A DNA stretch of 64,000 nucleotides. It comes from Bacilli bacterium. Lineage in GTDB: Bacteria > Bacillota_I > Bacilli_A > RF39 > UBA660. The position numbers were made by a program, and so were the translations under genes. Location: assembly GCA_017511805.1 (NCBI GenBank), contig JAFWJA010000015.1:129098-193097 (forward strand). The letters are read 5' to 3'. Below, piece by piece: positions 41,078 through 50,480 of this stretch. Below the pieces are notes generated by a model. That model did not search any database and was not told where the DNA came from. It saw nothing but the letters and a program-made list of their open reading frames with translations. How positions within the stretch are numbered: the stretch's first letter is position 1; each line of letters opens with the position of its first letter.

Positions 41078-43261
41078 ATGAATGGTATTAAAGGTATATT
41101 TAAAAAGATTATATTTAAATCTGATAATAATTATATTATTGGTCTTTTTAGAGTTAAAGATACTGATCTAGATGAAATGCTTGATTTTGTTAATAAGACT
41201 ATTACTATAACAGGTTATTTTCATGAATTAAGTGTTGATGAATCATATATAATGCATGGTTCACTAGTAGAAAATCCTAGATATGGTTTACAATTTAATG
41301 TTACTGATTATGATAGAATTACTCCTGAAGATAAAGATGGAATAATAGATTTTTTAGCAAGTGGTTTATTCCCAGGTGTAGGTGAAAAGAGTGCGTCTTC
41401 AATAGTAGAAACTCTTGGTGATGATGCTTTAAAACTAATTGAAGAAGATTATTCAAATCTACTTTTAGTACCTAAAATGACTAATAAAAAAGCTAAAGAA
41501 ATACATGAGATACTTACTAAGTATAATGAAAGTTATAACACAATAGTATATTTAAATAATATTGGTTTTAGTACTAAAGATTCACTTACTATATATAACT
41601 ATTATAAGAATGATACTTATAATAAAGTTAGTACTAATATATATTCAATTACTGATGATCTAAAAGAAATAAGTTTTATGAAGATAGAAAAAGTAAGAAA
41701 GAGTTTAGAAATAGAAGATAGTAATAAAAATAGAATTATGTATATGATTTTATATGTTATGAATAATCTTTGTTTTAGTAGAGGAGATACTTACTTAGAA
41801 TTAATTGATATATATGAAGGAATTAATAAAATAATTAATTTTGATTTTACTATTGAAGAACTAGAATACTATTTATATGAACTTCAAAAGAAAAATAAAA
41901 TAATTATGGAAGATAAAAAAATATTCTTAACTGAATATTATCAAGCTGAAGTTAATATTAGTGAAAGAATGTATTACTTAACTAATAAAAAAGATACTAA
42001 ATATAAAAATATTAATAATGAAATAGAAAGTGTAGAACTATATTTTGATATTAAATATAATGATGATCAAAGAAAAGCTATTAAGAATTCTATTGTTAAA
42101 AATATTAATATAATAACAGGTGGTCCTGGTGTAGGTAAGACAACAATAATAAAAGGTATCGTTGAAACATATAAAAAGATACATAAGTTAAATTATATGG
42201 ATATGCAAAATAAGATGGCGTTACTTGCACCAACAGGTAGAGCTGCTAAAAGAATGGGTGAAGCTGCTTTAATGCCAGCATTAACTATTCATAGATTCTT
42301 AAAATGGAATAGAGAAACAGATAAGTTTATGGTTAATGAACAAAATAAATCTGATGTAGATTTTGTTATTATAGACGAAGTTAGTATGGTAGATACATTA
42401 TTACTAGATAACTTATTAAAAGGTCTTAAAAAGGACGTTAAAATAGTTATGATAGGAGATTATAATCAGTTAGAAAGTGTATCACCTGGTAAAGTATTAA
42501 AAGATCTTATAGATAGTGATATTATTAATACTATTAAGTTAACAGAACTATATAGACAAAAAGAAAATTCATATATATCTATACTTGCTAAAGAAATAAA
42601 AGAAAATGATATTGATATAGATTTTAATATTAAAAAAGATGATTTTAATTTTTATGAAACAGATAATTCAAATATAAAGAACTATATTACTAAATTATGT
42701 GCAAAAGCTATAGAAAAGGGATATGATGTATCTGATATACAAGTACTTGCACCTATGTATAAAGGAGAAAATGGTATAGATAATTTAAATAAGTTATTAC
42801 AAAATATATTTAATCCTGATTTAGGTGGACCTAAAATTAAATCAGGAGATGTAGAATATAGAATTAATGATAAAATATTACAATTAGAAAATGATCCGGA
42901 TAACAATGTATTTAATGGTGATATAGGATATGTTATAGATATAGAGGATAACACTTTATATATAGATTTTTATGGGAATATAGTTAAATATACACCAAAG
43001 AATTTTAATGTAATAAAACATGGATATGCAATTAGTATTCATAAATCTCAAGGTAGTGAATTTAAATTAGTGTTTATACCAATTAGTTTTAATTATAGAA
43101 TAATGCTTTATAAGAAACTAATATATACAGCAGTAACAAGAGCTAGAGATTCATTGGCATTAATTGGTAGTAAAGAAGCATTTTTATATTCAATAAATAA
43201 TGATAATACTTATGAAAGAAGGACATATTTAAAAGAACTATTATTACAGTGTATAAAATAA
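41078..43261 (+). CDS. recD2: RecD2/YrrC-type DNA helicase
   Basis: 727 residues. 5'-3' superfamily 1 helicase without RecBC partner. N-terminal OB and helix-hairpin-helix region (GLFPGVGEKSASSIVETLG), then motor domains: GGPGVGKTTIIKGIVE (Walker A), LLAPTGRAAKRMGEAA, FVIIDEVSMVD (Walker B), IGDYNQLESV, YRQKENSYI, and the C-terminal YAISIHKSQGSEF with VTRARD. It takes part in repair and fork processing. Start at 41078 follows AGGAGGTGAT. Confidence 0.92.
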   Translation: MNGIKGIFKKIIFKSDNNYIIGLFRVKDTDLDEMLDFVNKTITITGYFHELSVDESYIMHGSLVENPRYGLQFNVTDYDRITPEDKDGIIDFLASGLFPGVGEKSASSIVETLGDDALKLIEEDYSNLLLVPKMTNKKAKEIHEILTKYNESYNTIVYLNNIGFSTKDSLTIYNYYKNDTYNKVSTNIYSITDDLKEISFMKIEKVRKSLEIEDSNKNRIMYMILYVMNNLCFSRGDTYLELIDIYEGINKIINFDFTIEELEYYLYELQKKNKIIMEDKKIFLTEYYQAEVNISERMYYLTNKKDTKYKNINNEIESVELYFDIKYNDDQRKAIKNSIVKNINIITGGPGVGKTTIIKGIVETYKKIHKLNYMDMQNKMALLAPTGRAAKRMGEAALMPALTIHRFLKWNRETDKFMVNEQNKSDVDFVIIDEVSMVDTLLLDNLLKGLKKDVKIVMIGDYNQLESVSPGKVLKDLIDSDIINTIKLTELYRQKENSYISILAKEIKENDIDIDFNIKKDDFNFYETDNSNIKNYITKLCAKAIEKGYDVSDIQVLAPMYKGENGIDNLNKLLQNIFNPDLGGPKIKSGDVEYRINDKILQLENDPDNNVFNGDIGYVIDIEDNTLYIDFYGNIVKYTPKNFNVIKHGYAISIHKSQGSEFKLVFIPISFNYRIMLYKKLIYTAVTRARDSLALIGSKEAFLYSINNDNTYERRTYLKELLLQCIK

Positions 43262-43296
43262 TCTAAATAGTAAATAATACTATTAGAGGTGATATT

Positions 43297-43434
43297 TTGA
43301 AGAAATTTGGAATAATGGCTTTAGGATTAGGTATAGGAGCAGGAACTATGTTTATGATAGATCAATATAGATCTGGTAATTTATCTAAAACAATGGAAAA
43401 AGGAGCTAAAGCCTTAAAACAAAATAAACAATAA
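43297..43434 (+). CDS. Very small membrane protein (45 residues), TTG start
   Basis: Encodes MKKFGIMALGLGIGAGTMFM, then IDQYRSGNLSKTMEKGAKAL and a short polar end KQNKQ. One glycine-rich membrane segment (about 4-20) followed by a short basic helix, reminiscent of YtxH-like or other small anchored proteins. AGAGGTGAT is correctly placed before TTG; no ATG start is available that keeps the hydrophobic segment whole. It lies 35 bases after recD2 and may share its transcript. Terminated by a hairpin it shares with sigK. Confidence 0.6.
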   Translation: MKKFGIMALGLGIGAGTMFMIDQYRSGNLSKTMEKGAKALKQNKQ

Positions 43435-43458
43435 AAATGATCAATAGATCATTTTTTT
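43433..43458. terminator. Bidirectional terminator between the small membrane gene and sigK
   Basis: AAAAATGATC / GATCATTTTT stem flanked by A and T runs. Confidence 0.85.
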
Positions 43459-44152
43459 ATTTTTCAAACTTTTTATTTTTTAAGAATTCTCTTAATAACT
43501 TAGTCAAAGCTCTTTTTTCAATTCTACTAACATAACTTCTAGATATGCCTAGTTCTTTAGCAATTTCTTTTTGAGTTAATTCATCATAATTATATAAACC
43601 ATATCTTTTATATAGTATTATTTTTTCTCTATTAGTTAGTATATCTAAATACTTTTCAAGAAGATAAATATTATCTCTCAAATTAATCTTATCAACATAA
43701 TCTATATTAGGTGTTTTTAGTATATCTAAAAGCGATATTTCATTACCTTCTTTATCATATCCAACTTGATCATCTAAACTTATGTTTTGCAAATTCTTTT
43801 TATTATTCCTGAAATACATTAGTATTTCATTTTCTATGCATCTAGCGCAATATGTAGTTAGTTTACTTCCTTTTTCTTTTGAAAAACTATCTATTCCTTT
43901 AATTAGACCAATTATACCTATACTAATTAAATCATCGTTATCATAGGTATTATTATATTTTTTAGCTATATGAGAAACTAATCTTAGATTATGCTCAATA
44001 AGAGTATTTCTTGCATTTTTATCTTTATTTAATAACAGTTTAATCTGTTTTTCTTCTTCATCTTTTGATAATGGTTCAGGAAAAACATTATTTGAGTAAC
44101 TTCCAGTAAAAAATGGAATACTTTTTACTAGCATTATTAATAAACTTAACAC
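43457..44152 (-). CDS. sigK: Sporulation sigma factor K (pro-sigma-K), uninterrupted
   Basis: 231 residues. Mother-cell late sporulation sigma factor. Short hydrophobic N-terminus (LLIMLVKSIPF) like the pro-sequence removed by SpoIVFB, then NNVFPEPLSKDEEE, region 2 (ARNTLIEHNLRLVSHIAKKY...DDLISIGIIGLIKGIDSF...YCARCIENEILMYFR), the sigma-K-typical GYDKEGNEISLLDILK and region 4 (QKEIAKELGISRSYVSRIEKRALTKL). The GTG at 44152 has AGGATG seven bases upstream. The gene is not split by a skin-like element. A sigma-E-like promoter precedes it. Confidence 0.9.
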   Translation of the reverse strand: MLSLLIMLVKSIPFFTGSYSNNVFPEPLSKDEEEKQIKLLLNKDKNARNTLIEHNLRLVSHIAKKYNNTYDNDDLISIGIIGLIKGIDSFSKEKGSKLTTYCARCIENEILMYFRNNKKNLQNISLDDQVGYDKEGNEISLLDILKTPNIDYVDKINLRDNIYLLEKYLDILTNREKIILYKRYGLYNYDELTQKEIAKELGISRSYVSRIEKRALTKLLREFLKNKKFEK

Positions 44153-44170
44153 TTTATCACATCCTACTAA

Positions 44171-44200
44171 AAAATATGTAAAATAAAGTTAAAATATGAA
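44171..44200 (-). promoter_or_regulatory. Candidate sigma-E-type promoter of sigK
   Basis: On the minus strand: TTCATATT, then 14 bases, then CATATTTT, ending 18 bases before the GTG start. This resembles the sigma-E pattern (ATATT, 14 bases, CATAcAnT). In such AT-rich DNA the match could be chance. Confidence 0.4.
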
Positions 44201-44218
44201 ATAAAAAATTAGTTTATA

Positions 44219-44227
44219 TGATATAAT
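44219..44227 (+). promoter_or_regulatory. Extended -10 promoter of the prsW-like gene
   Basis: TGATATAAT, 20 bases before the ATG. Confidence 0.55.
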
Positions 44228-44247
44228 TTTTATAGTAGGTGAATAAT

Positions 44248-45081
44248 ATGGATAATATATTTTCAACATTAGATCCATCAAAAGTTTTTATTATTTTAGT
44301 ATTAACTACTTTACCAAGCATATTATTATTTAGTTTGATTCTTTATTCAGATAGAAAATCAAAAGAACCATTACTAATGATATTAATATGTATTTTTTCT
44401 GGTGCATTTACTATTTGCCTATCTTTAATAGTTGATAAACTGCTCATTAGAAATAATTTTATAATAGGTGGAGCAATAACGCATTCAGATACTTATTTAG
44501 TATTTAGAACATTTATACTGGCAGCAGTAGAAGAATATTCAAAACTGCTGGTCATATATTTATTTATATTTAAAAATAAGAATTATGATGATATATTTGA
44601 TGGATTTGTTTATTCTTCTATTACAGCTTTATCATTTTCATTAGTTGAAACAGTAATGTATGTATTTAGTGAAAAAACATATGGAGATATGAGTTCACTT
44701 GCAGTACTTAGAAACTTTACTTCAATACCTTTACACGTAGTATGTGGTATTGCTATGGGATACTTCTTATCACTAAGTAAATTTTCTAAAGTTAAATCTA
44801 AGAAAATTATCAATATGGTTTTAGCACTATTTATACCTATATTTATACATACAATATATAATGTTTTCTTTTCAAAAATAAACGTTAGTGAAGGAAATAT
44901 GTCTGCGATAGTAGTAATTTTATTATTTGTATTAAGTATATATTCAGTAGGAATAGTATTTATTATGAAAACCAATATTTTAAATAAAATATTTATTAAT
45001 AACGGAGTATATTCTAAGAAAAAAGCATATCTTATGACTAAGAATGAATTTATTTTACGTGAGAGTAGACGATATACTTAA
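44248..45081 (+). CDS. prsW: PrsW-family intramembrane glutamic protease
   Basis: 277 residues, about eight membrane segments. Signatures: AAVEEYSKLLVIYLFIFK (the EExxK motif), FDGFVYSSITALSFSLVETVMYVF and IPLHVVCGIAMGYFLS with a membrane His. In Bacillus PrsW makes the first cut in the anti-sigma factor RsiW. No anti-sigma gene is next to it; divergent sigK is the neighbour, but the intergenic region holds separate promoters. Start at 44248 follows AGTAGGTG. Confidence 0.82.
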   Translation: MDNIFSTLDPSKVFIILVLTTLPSILLFSLILYSDRKSKEPLLMILICIFSGAFTICLSLIVDKLLIRNNFIIGGAITHSDTYLVFRTFILAAVEEYSKLLVIYLFIFKNKNYDDIFDGFVYSSITALSFSLVETVMYVFSEKTYGDMSSLAVLRNFTSIPLHVVCGIAMGYFLSLSKFSKVKSKKIINMVLALFIPIFIHTIYNVFFSKINVSEGNMSAIVVILLFVLSIYSVGIVFIMKTNILNKIFINNGVYSKKKAYLMTKNEFILRESRRYT

Positions 45082-45126
45082 TTTTTACATTACAATAATA
45101 AATAGTTTTACTTTTTAAAACGTAAA

Positions 45127-45135
45127 TGATATAAT
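45127..45135 (+). promoter_or_regulatory. Extended -10 promoter of the surface-protein gene
   Basis: TGATATAAT, 27 bases before the ATG. Confidence 0.5.
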
Positions 45136-45162
45136 AAATAAGAATAGGAAGAGGGAAATTAA

Positions 45163-46419
45163 ATGAAAAAACAAATTATTAAAGTTTTTCTAATGGCTTT
45201 AATATTATTTGCAGTACCAAATAGTATAAAAGCTGCGACTTTTTCAGTAACAAAATCAGCAGATAATATAAAACCGTCTGGTGAATTTATAGTTATCGTA
45301 AAAGCTTCAAATTTTGAATCTGATGAGTCAATAACAGGATATACTTTATATATAGATTATGATGTTACAAAAATAGAATTTGTATCTGATGAAGGAAGCC
45401 CATTAAGTAATATTTCATCTAATGGTGGAAGAATTACAATTACTAATAAAGATGGTACAGAACAAAAAAGTGATTTTGAATTAGCTAAAATAAAAATGCG
45501 CGCTAAGAATAATGCATCTGCAGGTAGTTCAAATTTATCTTTAAGTGGATCATGTGGTAATAGTTGTAATGGTGCAAATGTAACAGTAGCGGCTTTAGGA
45601 ACTGATGCTACATTATCTTCATTAAGCATTCCTAATACTACATTAAATCCTGAATTTAGTTCAGGAACTACATCATATAGAACTTCTATTCAAGATATTA
45701 CATCTTTAACAGTTAATGCTACCCCAACAGATTCTAGTGCTAAAGTACAAATATCTGATAATTATAAGAACTTACAAAAAGGTGATAATAAGATAGATGT
45801 AGTTGTTACTAGTGAAGATGGTAATAATCAAAAAACATATACTATTAATGTTACTTTAAATATGACACCAACAGAAGAAGAATTACTTAAAGCGAATGCA
45901 ACATTAAAAGAATTGAAAGTAAAAGATCAAAAACTTGATTTTGATCCTAACGAAAAGAAATACTACTTAACAGTAGATAATAAAATTGAAAAATTAGAAG
46001 TAACAGCTAAAGCTACAAATGATAAAGCAAAAGTTACAGTTGAAAATAATTCAAAATTAAAAGTTGGTAAAAATACAATTAAAATTACAGTAGTTAGTGA
46101 AGATACAACTAAAACTGAAACATATCAAATAATAGTTACAAGAAATGAAGCAGAAAAAGAAGTTAAAAAAACTTGTCCTGATATTAATAATATGAGTAAT
46201 TGGACAAATATGATTTGGATAGTTATTAGTATAACTGCTTTCGTAACATTTACTTTAGGTATTGTATTAGGCTACTTCTTATGTAAGAAAGATGTTCTTC
46301 ATAAGATCTTTAAAAAGAAGAATAAAAAGAAGAAAAACGATGAAGAAGCAGTACCAATTGAAACATTATCAGACACAATAGATTTAAGTGATACAATTAA
46401 TGAAATAAATAAAAGATAG
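45163..46419 (+). CDS. Secreted, membrane-anchored protein with cohesin-like and cadherin-like domains
   Basis: 418 residues. Signal peptide (KKQIIKVFLMALILFAVPNSIKA, cut expected near residue 24), a cohesin/dockerin-type-like beta domain (PSGEFIVIVKASNFESDESITGYTLYIDYDVTKIEFVS...), two cadherin-like beta-sandwich repeats (TLSSLSIPNTTLNPEFSSGTTSY and TLKELKVKDQKLDFDPNEKKYY, each ending KTYTINVT/TYQIIVT), one membrane helix near 348-370 and a cytosolic Lys-rich tail. Probably surface adhesion or scaffold; partner unknown. Two Cys (SCGNSC) may form a disulphide. Confidence 0.75.
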   Translation: MKKQIIKVFLMALILFAVPNSIKAATFSVTKSADNIKPSGEFIVIVKASNFESDESITGYTLYIDYDVTKIEFVSDEGSPLSNISSNGGRITITNKDGTEQKSDFELAKIKMRAKNNASAGSSNLSLSGSCGNSCNGANVTVAALGTDATLSSLSIPNTTLNPEFSSGTTSYRTSIQDITSLTVNATPTDSSAKVQISDNYKNLQKGDNKIDVVVTSEDGNNQKTYTINVTLNMTPTEEELLKANATLKELKVKDQKLDFDPNEKKYYLTVDNKIEKLEVTAKATNDKAKVTVENNSKLKVGKNTIKITVVSEDTTKTETYQIIVTRNEAEKEVKKTCPDINNMSNWTNMIWIVISITAFVTFTLGIVLGYFLCKKDVLHKIFKKKNKKKKNDEEAVPIETLSDTIDLSDTINEINKR

Positions 46420-46423
46420 TACA

Positions 46424-46462
46424 AAAAAATGTAAAATTAATGTCTAATTTTGCATTTTTTTT
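46424..46462 (+). terminator. Intrinsic terminator
   Basis: Long stem AAAAATGTAAAATTA / TAATTTTGCATTTTT with one wobble pair and a T run. Confidence 0.85.
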
Positions 46463-46469
46463 AATTTTT

Positions 46470-46497
46470 TTGAATAAAATAGGGGAATTTTTAATAC
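46470..46497 (+). promoter_or_regulatory. Promoter of dnaG-rpoD
   Basis: TTGAAT (46470-46475), 16-base spacer, TAATAC (46492-46497). Confidence 0.55.
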
Positions 46498-46530
46498 TGA
46501 CGGAGAATATAATTATTGGAAGGTGTTTTT

Positions 46531-48273
46531 ATGACCAAACCAACTTATGAAGAAATACTTAATATAAAAAACAAAGTTAACATAGTAGATATAGTTAGTG
46601 AGTTCATCCCTTTACAAGCTAAAGGGAAGAATTTTTTTGGTATATGCCCATTTCATGATGACCATAATCCAAGTATGAGTGTATCTAATGAAAGAAAAAT
46701 GTTTAAGTGTTTCGTTTGTGGTGAATCTGGTGACGTATTTGGATTTGTTCAGAAGTATAAAAAAATATCATATTACGAAGCAGTTCAGGAAGTTGCTAGT
46801 AAAATTGGTATTAGTATTAAATTAGATACTAGATCAAAAAATACTTCATCAATTTATGATAAACAGTATGAAATTTATGATATTAGTAATAAATATTATC
46901 AAAATAATTTAAATACTAATTTAGGTAAGATAGCAAGAATATATCTAAAAGATAGGCAAATAACTGATGAAATGATTAAACATTTCCAAATTGGTTTATC
47001 GTTAAATGATAATAAATTAACTAAATTATTAGAAAGTAAAGGTTTTGATGATGATCTATTACTAAGATCTGGAATAGTTGCTAAAACAGATAATAATGTA
47101 TTTGATATATTTAGAAATAGAATAATGTTTCCATTATGGGATATAAATGGAAAAACGATAGGTTTTTCTGGAAGAATATATGAGGGAAAAGATTCTAGTA
47201 AATATATTAATACAATGGAAACAGATATATTTAAAAAAGGGACATTATTATATAACTATCATAATGCTAGAGAACATATTATAAAAGAAAATAAAATAAT
47301 AGTATGTGAAGGTTTTATGGATGTTATTAGGTTATACACTATTGGTGTTCATAATGCAGTAGCAACAATGGGAACAGCTGTTACTAAAGAACAATTAAAT
47401 CTTATAAGAAAACTAACTAATAATGTAATTCTTATGTTTGATGGAGATTCTGCTGGTGAAAAAGCAACTGAAACATTTATAGGGCTTTCTAAAGATACTG
47501 ATTTTAATATTAGTATAGTTAGATTAGAAGAAGATTTAGATCCAGATGATTATATATTAAAAAAAGGAAAAGATAAGATGCTTTATCATTTATCTAATCC
47601 TAAATCATTAATGGATTATAAATTAGATAAAGAAAAAAAGACTTTAGATATAACTAATGGTGAAGATGTTTCTAAGTTCATAAATAAAGTTATACCAACG
47701 TTATCTAAGATAAATGATGATATAGCTTTAGAAGTGGAAATTAATAAAATATCTAAGATGACTGGTATTAATCCATCATTAATTAAATCTAGAATAAAAA
47801 AAGACGTGCAAAATAATCAAAAAAGTGATAAAATAACTATTCGTCAAAAAGAAAAAGGCGAAAGTAAATATGATAAAGCAGCAAAAATGATATTATTTTA
47901 CATGATTAATCATAATAATTTAATTTTATATTATTTTAATAATCTATGTTATCTACCTGATGATATTGATAGGGATTTAGCTAGTAAAATAGTATTATTC
48001 TATAAAAAGTATGAAAGTTTTAATGTATCAGACTTTATTACTTATTTAGAAGAAGATACTAAGTTAATAAATAGGTTAACAGAGATAGATAATTTGGATT
48101 ATAAAAAAGAATATACAATGGAAGAAATAGATGGTTATTTTAAAATAATAAAAGAATATTCAAATAAGAAACAAATAAATGAATTAAGTAACAAATTAAA
48201 AAATGAAACTAATGAAGTTGTTAGAAAAGAATTAGCAAAAAGAATAGAAAAGTTAATTAAGGAGAGTAAATAA
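46531..48273 (+). CDS. dnaG: DNA primase
   Basis: Makes RNA primers at the replication fork. 580 residues: zinc finger [33 protein letters not shown]-polymerase domain with [29 protein letters not shown] motifs [12 protein letters not shown] and [16 protein letters not shown], and a C-terminal helicase-binding region. Start at 46531 follows GGAAGGTG; an ATG at 46516 would add five residues. Its stop overlaps the rpoD start by one base, as in the classical macromolecular synthesis operon (without rpsU). Confidence 0.95.
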   Translation: MTKPTYEEILNIKNKVNIVDIVSEFIPLQAKGKNFFGICPFHDDHNPSMSVSNERKMFKCFVCGESGDVFGFVQKYKKISYYEAVQEVASKIGISIKLDTRSKNTSSIYDKQYEIYDISNKYYQNNLNTNLGKIARIYLKDRQITDEMIKHFQIGLSLNDNKLTKLLESKGFDDDLLLRSGIVAKTDNNVFDIFRNRIMFPLWDINGKTIGFSGRIYEGKDSSKYINTMETDIFKKGTLLYNYHNAREHIIKENKIIVCEGFMDVIRLYTIGVHNAVATMGTAVTKEQLNLIRKLTNNVILMFDGDSAGEKATETFIGLSKDTDFNISIVRLEEDLDPDDYILKKGKDKMLYHLSNPKSLMDYKLDKEKKTLDITNGEDVSKFINKVIPTLSKINDDIALEVEINKISKMTGINPSLIKSRIKKDVQNNQKSDKITIRQKEKGESKYDKAAKMILFYMINHNNLILYYFNNLCYLPDDIDRDLASKIVLFYKKYESFNVSDFITYLEEDTKLINRLTEIDNLDYKKEYTMEEIDGYFKIIKEYSNKKQINELSNKLKNETNEVVRKELAKRIEKLIKESK

Positions 48274-49625
48274 TGGAAAAAACTAGTGTTATAGAAAGTA
48301 AGAAAAAAGAACTATTAAAATTAAGTAATAAGAAAGGCTATATTACTGCTGAACAATTAAATACTATATTTGATGATGATACTATATCATCAGAAGAAAT
48401 AGATGAACTATATGGATTCTTAAAAGACAATGAAATTGATATAGTAACAGCAGATCTTAATGAACCTGATATAGAACCAGACTTAGATTTAGAAATAGAA
48501 GAAAAGCCTAAAAAAGGTAAAAAGAAAAGTATTATAGAAGATTCAACTCCTATTAAAACTATAGAAGAAAGAAAAGAAAACTTATTAAAAATAGGTAAAG
48601 CAGAAGGATTCTTAACATTTGAACAATTAGCAAATGAATTAAAAGGTCTAGAAATGGACGCAGAGAGTCTTGATGATTTATATAATTTCTTAAGAGAAAA
48701 TAATATAGAAGTAGTTGAAGAAGGAGAAGATACTGAAGGTGGAGAAGATTTAGGAGATTTAGATTTTGATGAATCTACATTACCTAAAAATTTAAGTATA
48801 AATGATCCAGTTAGAATGTATCTTAAAGAAATAGGTCGTATTTCATTACTTTCATTAGATGAAGAATTAGCTTTATCAAAGAGAATTGAAGAAGGCGATG
48901 AAGAAGCAAAGAGAATACTTGCTGAATCAAACTTACGTCTTGTTGTTAGTATAGCTAAAAGATATGTTGGTAGAAATTTATCATTCCTTGATTTAATTCA
49001 AGAAGGTAATATTGGTCTTATGAAAGCAGTAGATAAATTTGATTCATCAAAAGGATATAAATTTAGTACATATGCTACTTGGTGGATTAGACAAGCTATT
49101 ACAAGAGCAATAGCAGACCAAGCTAAAACAATAAGAGTACCAGTTCATATGGTTGAAACTATTAATAAATTAAAAAGAGTTCAAAGACAATTAACTCTTG
49201 AACTTAATAGAGAACCAACTGAAAAAGAATTATCAGATAAATTAAAAATACCTGAAGATAAAGTTAGAGAAATTATTAAAATTAGTTTAGATCCACTTTC
49301 ACTTGAAACACCTATTGGTGAAGAAGAAGATTCACATTTAGGAGATTTTGTTAAAGATGAAAGTACATTAAGTCCAGAAGAATACGCAATTAATGAGGTT
49401 TTAAAAGATGAAATTGCAGAAGTACTTCTTACATTAACTGAAAGAGAAGAACAAGTATTAAAATTAAGATTTGGATTAGTAGATGGAACTTGTAGAACAC
49501 TTGAAGAAGTTGGTACTATATTTGGTGTTACAAGAGAAAGAATACGTCAAATAGAAGCTAAAGCATTAAGAAAATTAAGACATCCATCTAGAAGTAAAAA
49601 GTTAAAGGATTATTTGGTGGATTAA
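48273..49625 (+). CDS. rpoD: Primary sigma factor with duplicated region 1.1
   Basis: 450 residues against about 370 in Bacillus SigA. Regions 1.2-4 are standard: [98 protein letters not shown] and [19 protein letters not shown]. The extra length is a second copy of region 1.1. Residues 9-58 (start [20 protein letters not shown]) and 99-148 (start [20 protein letters not shown]) align over 50 positions without gaps, 18 identical by my count, joined by a 40-residue acidic then basic linker. Region 1.1 restrains free sigma from binding DNA. Confidence 0.95.
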   Translation: MEKTSVIESKKKELLKLSNKKGYITAEQLNTIFDDDTISSEEIDELYGFLKDNEIDIVTADLNEPDIEPDLDLEIEEKPKKGKKKSIIEDSTPIKTIEERKENLLKIGKAEGFLTFEQLANELKGLEMDAESLDDLYNFLRENNIEVVEEGEDTEGGEDLGDLDFDESTLPKNLSINDPVRMYLKEIGRISLLSLDEELALSKRIEEGDEEAKRILAESNLRLVVSIAKRYVGRNLSFLDLIQEGNIGLMKAVDKFDSSKGYKFSTYATWWIRQAITRAIADQAKTIRVPVHMVETINKLKRVQRQLTLELNREPTEKELSDKLKIPEDKVREIIKISLDPLSLETPIGEEEDSHLGDFVKDESTLSPEEYAINEVLKDEIAEVLLTLTEREEQVLKLRFGLVDGTCRTLEEVGTIFGVTRERIRQIEAKALRKLRHPSRSKKLKDYLVD

Positions 49626-49626
49626 T

Positions 49627-50331
49627 ATGAAGATATCAGAAAGATTAAAAGAAATTAGTGAATTTATCTCTCCTGAAGATAAATTAATAGATATTGGTTG
49701 TGATCATGCATTACTTGATATATATTTATGTGAACAATATAAAGATTTAAATATAATCGCATCTGATATACATGAAGGGGCTTTAAAAAACGCTAAAGAT
49801 AATGTAGCAAAACATAAAATGGAAGATAGGATTAGCCTTAGATTAGGTGACGGATTAACGATAGTTAATGCTGAAGAAATAGATACTATATTAATATCAG
49901 GTATGGGATTTTATACTATTAAAGATATATTATCTAATGAACCTAAAATGGTTAATGTTAAAAAAATAATTGTACAATCTAATACAGATGTTGTTAAATT
50001 AAGAAAATTTGTTATTAAGCTTGGTTTTAAAATAACAAACGAAAAATTAGTTAAAGATAATGATATTATTTATACAATAATTGAATTTGAACGTGGTTTA
50101 GAAAAGTATACATATGATGAAATATATTTTGGACCAGTTATATTTAAGAATAAAGATGATTTATTCTATGAATATTATAGTAAGAAACTATTAAAATATG
50201 AGAATTTATTATTACAAATACCAAAGTATGAAGTAAAAAGTAAATTACATCATAGACATTTAATTAAAATAATTAGAAGAGCACTTACTACACCAGTAGA
50301 AAATCAAGTTGACGTAAAAGAAGAAAAGTAA
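49627..50331 (+). CDS. trmK: tRNA (adenine-N1)-methyltransferase TrmK (m1A22)
   Basis: 234 residues. Class I methyltransferase fold: LIDIGCDHALLDIYLCEQY (SAM loop), IIASDIHEGALKNAKDN, LRLGDGLTIV and DTILISGMGFYTIKDIL (the GMG motif of TrmK), then a C-terminal coiled-coil pair. It modifies A22 of certain tRNAs. It starts one base after rpoD; dnaG-rpoD-trmK is the Bacillus order. Confidence 0.92.
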   Translation: MKISERLKEISEFISPEDKLIDIGCDHALLDIYLCEQYKDLNIIASDIHEGALKNAKDNVAKHKMEDRISLRLGDGLTIVNAEEIDTILISGMGFYTIKDILSNEPKMVNVKKIIVQSNTDVVKLRKFVIKLGFKITNEKLVKDNDIIYTIIEFERGLEKYTYDEIYFGPVIFKNKDDLFYEYYSKKLLKYENLLLQIPKYEVKSKLHHRHLIKIIRRALTTPVENQVDVKEEK

Positions 50332-50337
50332 TATAAT

Positions 50338-50462
50338 TTAGTTATGAAGTGATGATGAAGGTTGGAAACTTCGGAGCTATATAGAAAAGAGCAGATTCTT
50401 TTGAATAAGTAGGGTGGAACCGCGGATAATATTCGTCCCTATAAATCAAAGGGGTCTTTTTT
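50338..50462 (+). promoter_or_regulatory. Glycine T-box leader of glyS, unusually short
   Basis: The T-box AGGGTGGAACCGCG at 50411-50424 and its partner CGTCCCT form the antiterminator; TCCCT with AGGGG and a T run ending near 50462 form the terminator. A TATAAT box lies at 50332-50337 and trmK ends at 50331, so only about 70 bases precede the T-box. A GAAGT / ACTTC stem there encloses GGTTGGAAA with a possible GGA or GGT specifier. Function from gene context: uncharged tRNA-Gly would allow readthrough into glyS. Confidence 0.85.
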
Positions 50463-50480
50463 TGTTAAGGAGGAATAAAT

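Noticed and set aside
43457..44152. skin-like interruption of sigK
   Set aside because: The reading frame is continuous over all regions from the pro-sequence to region 4.
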